This document shows positions 28,274-36,949 of a stretch of DNA of 41,715 nucleotides, piece by piece. The stretch spans positions 1 through 41,715 of the forward strand of contig JACDEI010000046.1 of the NCBI GenBank assembly GCA_013816485.1, in the 5' to 3' direction. This DNA is from Planctomycetota bacterium. GTDB lineage: Bacteria; Planctomycetota; UBA11346. The translations under genes were made by a program, and so were the position numbers. Below the pieces are notes generated by a model. That model was given only the letters and a program-made list of their open reading frames with translations, had not been told where the DNA came from and did not search any database. Position 1 is the stretch's first letter. Every line of letters starts with the position of its first letter.

Positions 28274-28577
28274 GCGCCAACGGCGCGGCGTGAACACAGC
28301 CCGGGGCAACGCCCCGGGTAGCGGACATGGAATCTGTGGAGGGCTGAAGGCCCGAATCAATCCTCGTCGCGGTAACTATTCCTCGGTTTGAATCGGGCCT
28401 TCAGCCCTCTGTCCATCAAAACGGTTACCTAGGGCGTTGCCCTAGTGCATCGTCCCGATAAAAAGAATGAGCACTGCGCATCTGAGTCGCGGATAATTTC
28501 GGCATTACAAGACAAAGGCTATCACTCTAACTTTGAGGACGATGCACTAGGCTGTGTTCACGCCGCGCCGTTGGCGC
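28274..28577. repeat. Nested palindromic intergenic element, interrupted by a MITE-like insert
   Basis: Outer arms at 28274-28301 and 28550-28577 are perfectly complementary over 28 bp. Inside are paired small hairpins: CCCGGGGC/GCCCCGGG on the left and CCTAGGGC/GCCCTAGG on the right, and an inner 17-bp inverted repeat (28339-28355 against 28393-28409). The right-hand hairpin is split by the insert at 28445-28547. The region 28221-28738 between bioA and the 5'-nucleotidase holds this element and no clear gene; the tail 28578-28738 is open in frame with the 5'-nucleotidase stop, and I note it separately. Confidence 0.85.
28445..28547. mobile_element. MITE-like insertion with 15-bp terminal inverted repeats in a CTAG site
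   Basis: CCTAGTGCATCGTCC (28441-28455) is the exact reverse complement of GGACGATGCACTAGG (28537-28551). The interior is AT-richer than its surroundings and has no open reading frame of note. Removing the insert rebuilds the host hairpin CCTAGGGC-GTT-GCCCTAGG. Because CTAG is palindromic, the target duplication could be TA (as for IS630/Tc1-type elements, which favour CTAG) or CTAG (as for IS701-type YTAR targets). No transposase is present, so it would depend on one elsewhere. Confidence 0.75.
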
Positions 28578-28738
28578 TCAAAGGCAAACATCACCCGAAC
28601 CTCTGGCTTTCGCGTTAGGCTCCACTTCCTCGATTTCGGGTTGTAGCGCACCAGTTTGAAATGTTGGTCGCTCAACCGAACTAGACCCGCGTCGTTGAAG
28701 GCCGCAGTCAGGCATCGGATGCCGACACCCGTATGGCC

Positions 28739-29716
28739 TCAGTGACTGGTGCCCGGCGACTGCTCGGACTCTGGGCGTCCAGACTTCTGGACTTCTCGAC
28801 CCTTCACATCATTCGTCACCCCGAACGGCACATGCACCGACGGTGCGGTCTCTGCTGCCAGGCGTGCGTTCTCCGGCTTGTCGTCGAAGAACAGGTGGGG
28901 CCGGAAGGCGCTGAGCACCTTGTTCTTCGGCAGGTCGCCGATGAAGAACGCTTCGTCGACGGTGATGCCCCATCCGCGCAGCGAGGCGATCACGCGGCGA
29001 TCCGCCGGAGCGCTGCGGGCGGTGATGATGGCCGTGCGGATCAGCGGTTTGTGGGTGGGGTCGGCAGCTTGGCGCGCACGTTCGGCCGCCTGGACCGCGG
29101 CGACCTGGGTCAGCAGGCGTTGCAGGGGGCCGGGTGACAGCGGCAAGGCGGCGTTGGCGCGTTCGTTGGCGTGGAAACGCGCGAGGCCCTGTTCCTTGAA
29201 GAACCGTTCACCGGCATCGTCCGCCAGCACGCCGTCGAAGTCGAACCCCAGGCGCAGTTCCTCGTCGCCATCGTCGGCGACCAGACCGGGCATGACCAGA
29301 CCGGCGGGATACCCCAGGGCGATGGCTTCGGTGATATCCTCGCGATTGCCCGAGAGGAACAGGCTGGCCTCGAAGGAATCGATGTAGCGCCATGGTGGAC
29401 GACCGCCGGTGAACACCGTGCGGCTGATGGCGAGACCGTGGTGGTCGAGCGCATTGCGCACGCGCACGCCGGTGTCGGGATCGTTGCGCGAGATCAGCAC
29501 CACCTCAACCAGCGGATGGCTGGTGTCTGAGCGGTTGACCGTCAGCAACCGGCGGACGAAGGGGAAGGCGATGCCGGGCGCGAGGATCTCTGCTTCGTGT
29601 TCACGTTGGTAGGCGCGGTAGGCCTCGCGGCCTTCGGAGCGGAAGATCGCGTCGGCAGCGCCCAGGTCGAACACCGCGCTGGAGGCGACGGCGATGGTCA
29701 GGTGCGGAGCGGGCAT
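28739..29716 (-). CDS. 5'-nucleotidase, cytosolic NT5C1-like family
   Basis: 325 residues. It resembles the bacterial members of the cytosolic 5'-nucleotidase family (PF06189), which dephosphorylate nucleoside monophosphates. Visible landmarks are the N-terminal VASSAVFDLG, the middle GLVMPGLV region, the HAD-like acid motif GFDFDGVLADD near 156-166, a second conserved block AIITARSAPADRRVIASLRGWG, and the C-terminal acidic motif FFDDKPEN. I chose ATG 29716, with GAGG upstream at 9-nt distance; an in-frame start at 29749 would add 11 residues. The gene is divergent from the AAA ATPase at 29876, the two being separated by a hairpin. Substrate preference cannot be read from sequence. Confidence 0.87.
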   Translation of the reverse strand: MPAPHLTIAVASSAVFDLGAADAIFRSEGREAYRAYQREHEAEILAPGIAFPFVRRLLTVNRSDTSHPLVEVVLISRNDPDTGVRVRNALDHHGLAISRTVFTGGRPPWRYIDSFEASLFLSGNREDITEAIALGYPAGLVMPGLVADDGDEELRLGFDFDGVLADDAGERFFKEQGLARFHANERANAALPLSPGPLQRLLTQVAAVQAAERARQAADPTHKPLIRTAIITARSAPADRRVIASLRGWGITVDEAFFIGDLPKNKVLSAFRPHLFFDDKPENARLAAETAPSVHVPFGVTNDVKGREVQKSGRPESEQSPGTSH

Positions 29717-29773
29717 GGACGTATCCTCTGACCGCGGCACGTCGTGCAAAGCTCCTGGGTGTGGCGGCCTTTA

Positions 29774-29839
29774 CCGTGGCACGGGCGTCTCGCCCGTGGT
29801 CGGACGTCGTTGACCACGGACGAGACGCCCGTGCCACGG
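29774..29839. repeat. 28-bp near-perfect hairpin (GGCACGGGCGTCTC type)
   Basis: CCGTGGCACGGGCGTCTC... at 29774-29801 pairs with 29812-29839, with one mismatch in 28. It sits in the 159-bp divergent space between the 5'-nucleotidase and the AAA ATPase, 36 bases before the latter's ATG. Such sequences are frequent between genes in planctomycete and verrucomicrobial genomes and are often mis-called as protein. Confidence 0.85.
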
Positions 29840-29875
29840 GAAAAGACAAACCGGAACCTACGCGGGCCGGAACAG

Positions 29876-31420
29876 ATGATGCGGCAGACCTTGCCCATTC
29901 CCGACGATCTGGGATCGTCCGACATGACCTCAGATCGCCAACGCTTCGCCATGTTGTTGCGTGCCCGTCACCCGCTGATCACGGTCAGCACCACCGACGA
30001 GGACCGCACGGTCGAGGCGATCGTCGCCGCCGCGCTCGACCACACGCGTCAGGTTATCACCTGGACGCAGGTGCGTGGGATCTACGAAGGCGTGTTCGAC
30101 ACCGACCACGGGGCGCTCAGCGGCACCGAACAACCGGCTGCAGGTCTGCGCTGGTGCTGGCAGGCCGGTGGTAACCGGGTGTTCCTGTTGCTCGACCTTG
30201 CGCCGCATCTGGGCAACGACCTGGTGCTGCGTGCGCTGCGCGAACTGGTTACGCGCGCCGCCACGCTCGGCAGCACGGTGGTGCTGGTCGATCATCAGGA
30301 ACACCTGCCGGACATCCTGGTGCGCGAGGCGGTGCCGTTCGTCCCCAGTCTGCCAGAGGATCAGGAGATATTCGCCATCCTGCGCGCCACGGTGGAACAA
30401 CTGAAGAAAGATAAACCGATCACCGTCGACCTGTCGCAGGACTACATCCGTGCCGCGGTGCGTGCGATGCGTGGATTGACGCGCACCCAGGTCCGCCGTC
30501 TGGTGGCCGATGCGATGGCGGACGACCGTTTCGATGCTGCCGATGTGGAGCGCCTCGGCGCCGCGCGCGCCAAGTTCCTCGGACGTGGCTCGCTGCTCGA
30601 AGTCGTGGCGATGGGGCAGAGCGAGATCGCTGGCGCTGAGAAGCTCAAACACTGGCTCACCCTGCGACGTGCGGCCTTCGACGCACCGGCCAGCGCCGGT
30701 CTCGATGCTCCGCGTGGCGTCCTGCTGCTGGGCGTGCCCGGCTCGGGCAAAAGCCTGTGCGCCCGCACCATCGCCCACACCTGGAATCGTCCGTTGCTGC
30801 GGCTTGATGTTGGCAGTCTCTACAACCAGTACGTCGGCGAGAGCGAACGCCGTCTGCGCGAAGCGTTGCAGCAGGCGGAAGCCATGGCACCCGCGGTATT
30901 GTGGGTCGATGAGATCGAGAAGGCCTTCGCCTCGGCCGCATCGCAGTCGACCGATGGCGGTCTGTCGCAACGCATGTTCGGCTGTCTGCTGACGTGGATG
31001 CAGGAACGCCGCGCACCGGTGTTCATGGTCGCCACCGCCAACAACATCGAAGCCCTGCCGCCGGAACTGCTGCGCAAAGGCCGCTTCGACGAGATCTTCT
31101 TTGTCGACCTGCCGACCACGGCGGTGCGGCGTGAGATCGCGCGCCTGCACCTCGTCCGGCGCCGAATCGATGCCACGACCTTCGACCTCGACGCTATCGC
31201 CGCCGCCGCTCAGGGCTGCACCGGCGCCGACATTGAGGCCGCCATCGTCACCTGCGTGTTGCACGCGGCTGCGCTCAAACGTCCGCCGGTCACCGCCGAT
31301 GTGGTCCAGGCACTCGACGACAGCGCGCCCATCAGCCTGGTGATGCACGAACGCATCAACGCCCTACGCGCGTGGGCGCGTGAACGTTGCCGCTTTGCTG
31401 ATGATCCGGAGGGTGGGTGA
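29876..31420 (+). CDS. AAA+ ATPase, Ycf46/SpoVK-like
   Basis: 514 residues from ATG 29876. The N-terminal 200 residues form the non-catalytic domain typical of Ycf46-like ATPases (LLRARHPLITVSTTDEDR and the VVLVDHQEHLPDIL strand). The AAA module follows: Walker A GVPGSGKS at 286-293, Walker B VLWVDEIEKAF near 340, sensor VATANNIEALPPELLRKGRFDE with the Arg finger. Family length is normal. Function in bacteria is poorly known; cyanobacterial Ycf46 relates to carbon utilisation, which need not hold here. Start choice: ATG 29876 or 29879 (adjacent) versus ATG 29924; the longest open frame begins further upstream in the hairpin at 29744 and is not credible. No partner gene is adjacent. Confidence 0.88.
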   Translation: MMRQTLPIPDDLGSSDMTSDRQRFAMLLRARHPLITVSTTDEDRTVEAIVAAALDHTRQVITWTQVRGIYEGVFDTDHGALSGTEQPAAGLRWCWQAGGNRVFLLLDLAPHLGNDLVLRALRELVTRAATLGSTVVLVDHQEHLPDILVREAVPFVPSLPEDQEIFAILRATVEQLKKDKPITVDLSQDYIRAAVRAMRGLTRTQVRRLVADAMADDRFDAADVERLGAARAKFLGRGSLLEVVAMGQSEIAGAEKLKHWLTLRRAAFDAPASAGLDAPRGVLLLGVPGSGKSLCARTIAHTWNRPLLRLDVGSLYNQYVGESERRLREALQQAEAMAPAVLWVDEIEKAFASAASQSTDGGLSQRMFGCLLTWMQERRAPVFMVATANNIEALPPELLRKGRFDEIFFVDLPTTAVRREIARLHLVRRRIDATTFDLDAIAAAAQGCTGADIEAAIVTCVLHAAALKRPPVTADVVQALDDSAPISLVMHERINALRAWARERCRFADDPEGG

Positions 31421-31481
31421 ACGGGCGGGACGCAACTGCTGGATAGCTAATCGCGGATGCGCCGCCCCGGAGGGGAGGCTT

Positions 31482-31633
31482 GGTAATAGCCCGGCACTTC
31501 AGTGCCGGGAACGTGTGCAGAATCTTCACGAGTCCCGGAGGGACGGCTGAAATTACCACGGTTTCAGCCGTCCCTCCGGGACTACCTACATTTTTCGTCG
31601 CGAGTCCCGGCACTGAAGTGCCGGGCTATTACC
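31482..31633. repeat. Nested palindromic element (29-bp outer, 22-bp inner arms)
   Basis: Outer arms 31482-31510 and 31605-31633 are perfect complements over 29 bp, each itself palindromic (CCCGGCACTTCAGTGCCGGG). The inner arms 31531-31552 and 31562-31583 are perfect over 22 bp with a 9-nt loop. It lies in the 399-bp gap between the AAA ATPase and the DUF485 gene. The rest of the gap (31421-31481 and 31634-31819) shows no gene; a promoter for the symporter operon is expected there but I cannot define it. Confidence 0.88.
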
Positions 31634-31819
31634 ACAGCGTCCCTGCGGGACGCGCCTGAGTTTTCCCGTTTTGGCGGGACATCCGGGCGCGCTTCCATGC
31701 GTGGTCGTCCGGCAATCCTGGCATGCCAGACATGAGACCGCCACCTCTGCAGCCGCTGGTTGTCCCTGTAGCGCTTCCGCTCTAGAACCCGCGCCTTCCT
31801 TCCGCCCTGGGGCCCGGCC

Positions 31820-32098
31820 ATGCACGACCATGAAAACGTCCGCGAAGACGAGCATCCCGAGATCATCGCGCACAACACGCGCCTTGGGCTGATGCTGTTC
31901 GCGGTCTATTGTGTGATGTATGGCGGCTTCATGGGCCTGTCGACCTTCGCGCCGGAGGTAATGAAGTCGCGGCCGTTCGGTGGCGTCAACTTGGCGATTC
32001 TCTACGGCTTCGGCCTGATCGTGGCCGCGATGCTGTTGGCAGTGGTCTACCTGTTCCTCGCTAAACAAGCCGACAGCGCTGACAGCAAGGCGGCGTGA
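31820..32098 (+). CDS. DUF485 membrane protein
   Basis: 92 residues, two membrane helices (about 25-47 and 60-80). It begins with a His/Glu/Asp-rich cytoplasmic segment, then the NTRLGLMLFAVYCVMYGGFM motif with the conserved FAPE turn typical of DUF485. In E. coli the equivalent yjcH precedes actP. Here the stop ends one base before the symporter ATG (32100), so the two are almost certainly co-translated. It probably helps the symporter fold or insert; the exact role is not established. No strong ribosome binding site precedes ATG 31820. Confidence 0.85.
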   Translation: MHDHENVREDEHPEIIAHNTRLGLMLFAVYCVMYGGFMGLSTFAPEVMKSRPFGGVNLAILYGFGLIVAAMLLAVVYLFLAKQADSADSKAA

Positions 32099-32099
32099 G

Positions 32100-33995
32100 A
32101 TGAACTACACCGCGTCGAATCTCTCTCTGGCGATCTTTCTGGTCTTCGTCGGCATCGTCGTTGGCATCAGTTTCTACCTGGGCGCCAAGGCCAAGTCGGC
32201 GAAGGGTTTCTTCGCCGCCGGTGGTGGCGTGCCGTGGTGGGTCAACGGCCTGGCCTTCGCCGGTGACTACCTCTCGGCCGCGTCGTTCCTTGGCATCTGT
32301 GGGATGATCGCCTTCGCTGGCTACGACGGTTTCCTCTACTCGATCGGCTACCTTGCTGGTTGGATCGTCGCGTTGTTCGTCATCGCCGAACCGATGAAGC
32401 GCCTGGGGCGTTTCACTTTCGCGGACGCACTCGACAACAAGTTCAATTCGCGCGGCATCAAGTTGTCGGCGGCAATCAGCACGCTGGTGGTGTCGATCTT
32501 CTACCTCATTCCGCAGATGGTTGGCGCCGGTGCGCTGATCAAACCGCTGCTCGGCTGGGACCACTGGATGGGTGTCAGCGCGGTCGGCAGCGTGGTGATC
32601 GTCATCGTTGCCACCGCGGGCATGGTCAGCACCACGTGGGTGCAGTTCATCAAGGGTGGTCTGTTGGTGGCGCTGTGCACGCTCATGACGGTGATGATCC
32701 TGAACCGTGGTTTCGATACCACGCCGGGTGACGAGAAAACGCATCGTTTCCAAGTGCTGCCGGTGGAGCAGGTGCTGAAGGCCGACGGTATCACCGTGTT
32801 GCCGGAGGACGGCGCATGGAAGGACAAGCCTTACGTGCGGGTGACAACGTCCGACGGCACCCTTCAGGTGTGGCGCAAGGCAGGCCTGGATGCGGCCGGT
32901 GTCGAGCTGCTGTCCGAGACTCAGACCGTCGCCAAGCGCGCGGATGGCGTGGTGTTCAAAAACGGCAAGCCGGCATCAAAAGACAACGACCTGCATCCGA
33001 TCGGCACGGTTTCCAAGTTACCGGACGGTAAAGAGGAGACCGGCGCGCTTGGTCCCTTCGAGTTCTTCCGCGTCTTCCAAGAGAGCGAGATCGTCTTGTG
33101 GAAGAACACCGTCATCGACGGCACCACGGTCTATTACCAAGTGCCGACCAAGGGTGCCGACCTGCTGACTGCCGGCGGCACGCCGACGTTGTCGGGACTC
33201 CGCACTGGCGACTGGACCACGCGCATTGATTTCCTCTCGCTGATGTTGGCGTTGTTCCTCGGTACCGCGTCGCTGCCGCACATCCTGATCCGCTACTACA
33301 CGGTGAAGGATCAGGCCAGCGCGCGTAAGAGTACCATCATGGGCATTGCGGCGATCGGTTTCTTCTACGTGCTGACGCTCTACCTGGGCCTGGGCGCGAT
33401 GACCAGCGGCGGACTGGATCCGACCAACGGCAACATGGCGGCACCGCTGCTGGCGCGCAGTTTCAATGAACTCTTGTTCGCGGTCATCTCTGCGGTCGCC
33501 TTCACCACCGTGCTCGGCACCGTCAGCGGTCTGATCATGGCGGCGAGCGGCGCAGTGGCGCACGACTTGGTGACCAACGTGTTCAAAATGGATCTGGGCG
33601 AGGAACGCCAAGTGAAGGTCGCCAAGATGGCCGCCGTGGTGGTCGGCATCATCGCCATCCTGCTCGGCATCGCCTTCGAGAAGATGAACGTCAACTTCCT
33701 GGTCGGCTGGGCCTTCAACATCGCCGCGTCGGCCAACCTGCCGTCGCTGGTCATGCTGTTATTCTGGAAGGGCACCACCAAGCAGGGTATCACCGTAGCG
33801 ATTATCGTCGGTATGGTGGTGTCGCTCGGCTGGATCCTGCTCAGCGCGCAGGCGTACAAGGACGTCTACGGCCTCGACCCGGCGACCGCGATCGTACCGT
33901 TCAGCCAACCAGCAATCATCAGCGTGCCACTCGGCTTCCTGGTGCTGGTCGTGGTGTCGAAGCTGACGCGCAAGCCAACCGTAGCGACGCCCTGA
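32100..33995 (+). CDS. actP: Sodium:solute symporter of the acetate permease (ActP) type
   Basis: 631 residues, inner membrane. The N-terminal motifs (GGVPWWVNGLAFAGDYLSAASFLG, then PMKRLGRFTFADALDNKF) and the later GTASLPHILIRYYTVKD, with the helices that follow, mark it as an SSSF-family monocarboxylate/acetate symporter. E. coli ActP has 549 residues. The extra length is mostly a hydrophilic insertion at about 205-372, between the helix ending MTVMILNRG and the one starting near IDFLSLML, with repeated beta-like segments. It follows DUF485 by one base and is followed 24 bases later by a small membrane protein. Acetate is the best-guess substrate; other short monocarboxylates are possible, so the symbol is by family resemblance. 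Confidence 0.85.
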   Translation: MNYTASNLSLAIFLVFVGIVVGISFYLGAKAKSAKGFFAAGGGVPWWVNGLAFAGDYLSAASFLGICGMIAFAGYDGFLYSIGYLAGWIVALFVIAEPMKRLGRFTFADALDNKFNSRGIKLSAAISTLVVSIFYLIPQMVGAGALIKPLLGWDHWMGVSAVGSVVIVIVATAGMVSTTWVQFIKGGLLVALCTLMTVMILNRGFDTTPGDEKTHRFQVLPVEQVLKADGITVLPEDGAWKDKPYVRVTTSDGTLQVWRKAGLDAAGVELLSETQTVAKRADGVVFKNGKPASKDNDLHPIGTVSKLPDGKEETGALGPFEFFRVFQESEIVLWKNTVIDGTTVYYQVPTKGADLLTAGGTPTLSGLRTGDWTTRIDFLSLMLALFLGTASLPHILIRYYTVKDQASARKSTIMGIAAIGFFYVLTLYLGLGAMTSGGLDPTNGNMAAPLLARSFNELLFAVISAVAFTTVLGTVSGLIMAASGAVAHDLVTNVFKMDLGEERQVKVAKMAAVVVGIIAILLGIAFEKMNVNFLVGWAFNIAASANLPSLVMLLFWKGTTKQGITVAIIVGMVVSLGWILLSAQAYKDVYGLDPATAIVPFSQPAIISVPLGFLVLVVVSKLTRKPTVATP

Positions 33996-34019
33996 ACCGC
34001 CGATCCCACGGAGGCTGCC

Positions 34020-34340
34020 ATGCCGTGGTTGAAGTACCTGCGCGATTCACCGGTCGGCCGTCCCCTGCTGGTCGCGTTCCTGGTGCTGGTCTTCGGCGGT
34101 CTGCTGTTCAGCAAGGCGCGTGACCTCGAAGCCGGAACAGCGACGGATCATGATGCCGCCGGACGCCGTGAACGTTCCCTCGATCGTGCGGCCGCCTTTC
34201 TCGGCACCACCGGTTCCCTGCTGGTCTGGCTCGGTGGTCTCAGTGCCTGCGCCGTGTGGTTCGTGATCGCCTGCCATTCCCGTCCCACGTCACCACCACC
34301 ACCAAACCCGTCCGAGCCCAATCCGGCAGCGCCAGAATAA
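34020..34340 (+). CDS. Small two-helix membrane protein
   Basis: 106 residues; hydrophobic segments at about 14-29 and 61-84, and a Pro/Asn-rich tail. GGAGG lies 6 bases before the ATG, a strong ribosome binding site. It follows the symporter by 24 bases and probably belongs to its operon. I do not recognise a family; it may be an accessory subunit. Confidence 0.7.
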   Translation: MPWLKYLRDSPVGRPLLVAFLVLVFGGLLFSKARDLEAGTATDHDAAGRRERSLDRAAAFLGTTGSLLVWLGGLSACAVWFVIACHSRPTSPPPPNPSEPNPAAPE

Positions 34341-34437
34341 GCGGCACTGAACCTGCCGGTCCCACTCCTCCGCACACACCGCCTCCTTGGCGGCTTCATC
34401 GGCGTTCCTACGGTGTCGCCAGCCAGCCGGAGTCCGC

Positions 34438-35775
34438 ATGGATCACAAACGCCCACGTTTCCCCGATCAGGACATCGTGCTGGTGGTGCGCAATCCGCAC
34501 CGCGCCGGTGCCCTCGGCAAATTGCTCAGCGCCATCGGTGAAGTCGGCGCGCTGGTCGGTGACCTGACCACGCGCAGCGTTTCGCCCTACCACAGCATCC
34601 GCGAGATCACCGTGTCGGTGTACGACGATGATCACCTGACGCAGGTGCTCGCCGCCATCCGCGCCAACACCGAAGCCGAAGTGGTCGAGACCTGCGACCT
34701 GGTCTTCGCCCGCCACCAGGGCGGCAAGATCCACTGCGGCCGTAAACAGGACATCAAGCTGCTGTCCGATTTGCGTTACATCTACACGCCGGGTGTCGCG
34801 CGGGTCTGCCGCACCATTCAACGTGATCCGTCCAAGGCGCTCGAACTGACCGGCATCGGCAACAGTGTCGGCATCTTCACCAACGGAACGCGGGTGCTCG
34901 GTCTGGGTGATATCGGCCCCGTCGCCGGCATGCCGGTGATGGAAGGCAAGGCGGTGATCTACGACCAGTTCGTCGGCATCAGCGCGGTGCCGATCCTAGT
35001 CGACACCAAGGATCCGGGCGAGTTCATCGACACCGTGGTGCGCGTCGCGCCGACCTTTGGCGGCATCCACCTGGAGGACATCCGCATGCCGGATTGTTTC
35101 CGCATCGAAGACGAACTCATCCGTCGGCTCGACAAGCCGGTGATGCATGACGATCAGCACGGCACCGCCACCGTGTTGCTGGCCGCGGTGCTGACCGCGC
35201 TGCGTCACACCAACCGTGATGGCCGGCGTGATCTGGTGTGCGCTCAGATCGGTCTGGGCGCGGCGGGTTTCGGCATCGCCAAGTTGCTGATTCAGGCCGG
35301 CTTCAAGGTCCTGGGTGTCGATCGCAACGAGTCCGCCTGCGCGCGGCTGGAAAACGTCGGTGGCGACATCGCCACGCTGGAAGACGCCATGGCGCGTGCC
35401 GACATCGTCATCGCCACCACCGGCGTGGTCGGCCTGATCAAACCGGAAATGATCCAGAAAGGGCAGATCATCCTGTCGCTGTCGAATCCCATCCCTGAGA
35501 TCTTCCCCGAAGAAGCGCTCGATGCTGGCGCCGCCTACGCCGCTGACGGCAAGAGCGTGAACAACGCCCTGGCCTATCCCGGCCTGTTCCGCGCCGCACT
35601 TGATGGCCGGCGCAAAGCCATCACCCCGGCGATGAAAATCGCTGCCGCGCGTGCGATCAGCAGTTTGGCGGGTCCGGACGAACTGGTGCCGAGTCCGCTG
35701 CATCCCGAGGTCCACAAGGCGGTGATCGCGGCAGCGACTGACGCATTCAAACGCGAAGAGGCCAAAGCGAAGTAG
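34438..35775 (+). CDS. NAD(P)-dependent malic enzyme with N-terminal ACT domain
   Basis: 445 residues. It oxidatively decarboxylates malate to pyruvate, in the cytoplasm, needing a divalent metal. An ACT domain occupies about 10-85 ([23 protein letters not shown]), suggesting allosteric control by a small ligand. The malic domain follows: the catalytic Tyr in [13 protein letters not shown], Lys in [11 protein letters not shown], and the metal/substrate motif HDDQHGTA. The NAD domain has the [13 protein letters not shown]ossmann turn at about 271 and the SLSNPIPE motif. Cofactor preference is not certain. I chose ATG 34438, with GGAG 5 bases upstream; an in-frame upstream start at 34387 is less well placed. 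It sits downstream of the acetate transport genes, fitting a C2/C4 carbon role. Confidence 0.92.
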   Translation: MDHKRPRFPDQDIVLVVRNPHRAGALGKLLSAIGEVGALVGDLTTRSVSPYHSIREITVSVYDDDHLTQVLAAIRANTEAEVVETCDLVFARHQGGKIHCGRKQDIKLLSDLRYIYTPGVARVCRTIQRDPSKALELTGIGNSVGIFTNGTRVLGLGDIGPVAGMPVMEGKAVIYDQFVGISAVPILVDTKDPGEFIDTVVRVAPTFGGIHLEDIRMPDCFRIEDELIRRLDKPVMHDDQHGTATVLLAAVLTALRHTNRDGRRDLVCAQIGLGAAGFGIAKLLIQAGFKVLGVDRNESACARLENVGGDIATLEDAMARADIVIATTGVVGLIKPEMIQKGQIILSLSNPIPEIFPEEALDAGAAYAADGKSVNNALAYPGLFRAALDGRRKAITPAMKIAAARAISSLAGPDELVPSPLHPEVHKAVIAAATDAFKREEAKAK

Positions 35776-35835
35776 GAGTGGGTCCGGAAGACGACAGATA
35801 CACGCGTCGTCAAAGATGCCACCGGAGGGCCTGCC

Positions 35836-36819
35836 ATGACCTGCCACGCCAATCGTCTCCTCCGCTGCATCCGCCCCCTCGCCCTCGGCCTGCTGGCCGT
35901 GGTGCTGATCGCTGGCGAGGCCGCCCCGCCCCCGACGCCGGAGGACTGGGACAAGATCAAGTCCACGCACGTCGACGCGCTGATCGCCTACGTCACCGCC
36001 GACGGCGACAACAAGGGCGGCTCGCTTGAATTGGAACTGCGTGAACAAGCGGTCGCGGTGGCACGTCGCATCGACGGAAAATCGCCGAAACTGAAGAACC
36101 TCTTCGCGCGCAAACGCGCGATGACCAAGGCGGAGCAGGAGGCCGACCGTGTGCTGCGCGAGCAGGTCGCCGCGCGTGACAAGGCGCGTCTGGCCGAGGA
36201 ATCCGCCGGCAACGCCAAGGCCATGCCACCCGCCGGCGAGGATGCGGCGGCGACCCTCGAACGCCTGCGTTTCGTCATCACCCGCGACCAGATCCTGCTG
36301 GCGAAACGCCTGTCGCTCGATCCCGACGACCCACCCACCGTGGTGCTGCGCAAGTCCATCCTGATCCAGGCGAAGGCTGTCCTCGGCCCAGCGAAATGGG
36401 CGTGGGAGAAACGCGACAAGGACCTGATCGACCAGTTGCTGGCGGCGAAGTACGAGCCCTGGCACGGCGTCTGGCTGTGCAGCAGTGAGGAGTGGGGCGA
36501 GCTGAGCCTGACGCAGGACGGCACGGCGGTGAAGGGCACGTGGATGGACGGCACGCTCACCGGCGAGGTCAAAGGCCGCCACGTGGTCGGCAAGTGGACC
36601 GGTCAAGGGACGCAACACGGCGGCTTCAGCTTCACCCTCGGCGAAAACGATCTCGGTTTCAACGCGCGCGTCACCGACAAGGTCGACCGTCCGACCAGTT
36701 GGACGGCAGTGCGCAAGGACTCGGTGGAAACCACCGTCATCGAGATCGAGGAACCGGCAGACGCACCGGCGGAGCAACCCACGACGCCAACGCCGCTGGA
36801 ACCGGCACCAGGGCAGTGA
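35836..36819 (+). CDS. Secreted protein of unknown function
   Basis: 327 residues. A signal peptide (about 1-29, ending IAGEA) is followed by a helical, charged region (about 30-190) with KRAMTKAEQEADRVLREQ type coiled coil. A beta-rich C-terminal part starts near 208 (WHGVWLCSSEEWGELSLTQDG) with the repeating pattern WxGT/GxWxG, as in lipocalin-like or 'protein of unknown function' beta barrels; the tail is Pro/Thr-rich. GGAGG lies 7 bases before ATG 35836. I do not recognise a family. It follows the malic enzyme by 60 bases but the context does not tell its role. Confidence 0.78.
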   Translation: MTCHANRLLRCIRPLALGLLAVVLIAGEAAPPPTPEDWDKIKSTHVDALIAYVTADGDNKGGSLELELREQAVAVARRIDGKSPKLKNLFARKRAMTKAEQEADRVLREQVAARDKARLAEESAGNAKAMPPAGEDAAATLERLRFVITRDQILLAKRLSLDPDDPPTVVLRKSILIQAKAVLGPAKWAWEKRDKDLIDQLLAAKYEPWHGVWLCSSEEWGELSLTQDGTAVKGTWMDGTLTGEVKGRHVVGKWTGQGTQHGGFSFTLGENDLGFNARVTDKVDRPTSWTAVRKDSVETTVIEIEEPADAPAEQPTTPTPLEPAPGQ

Positions 36820-36949
36820 ACGGTGGTGGTTTTCGACACCGTGTCCCACTCGCGTGCGTAGCAGCGGGCCCGACCACGTGGTTCCCACTCCACAGCGGGG
36901 GCGTAGGATCGCCTCCCCTGCCCGACCGGTAGGAGGGAAGGATGGTCCG

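Noticed and set aside
29767..29845. Coding sequence extending the AAA ATPase upstream into the hairpin
   Set aside because: The added N-terminus would be encoded by a palindromic repeat of a kind often mis-called as protein; ATG 29876 begins after it.
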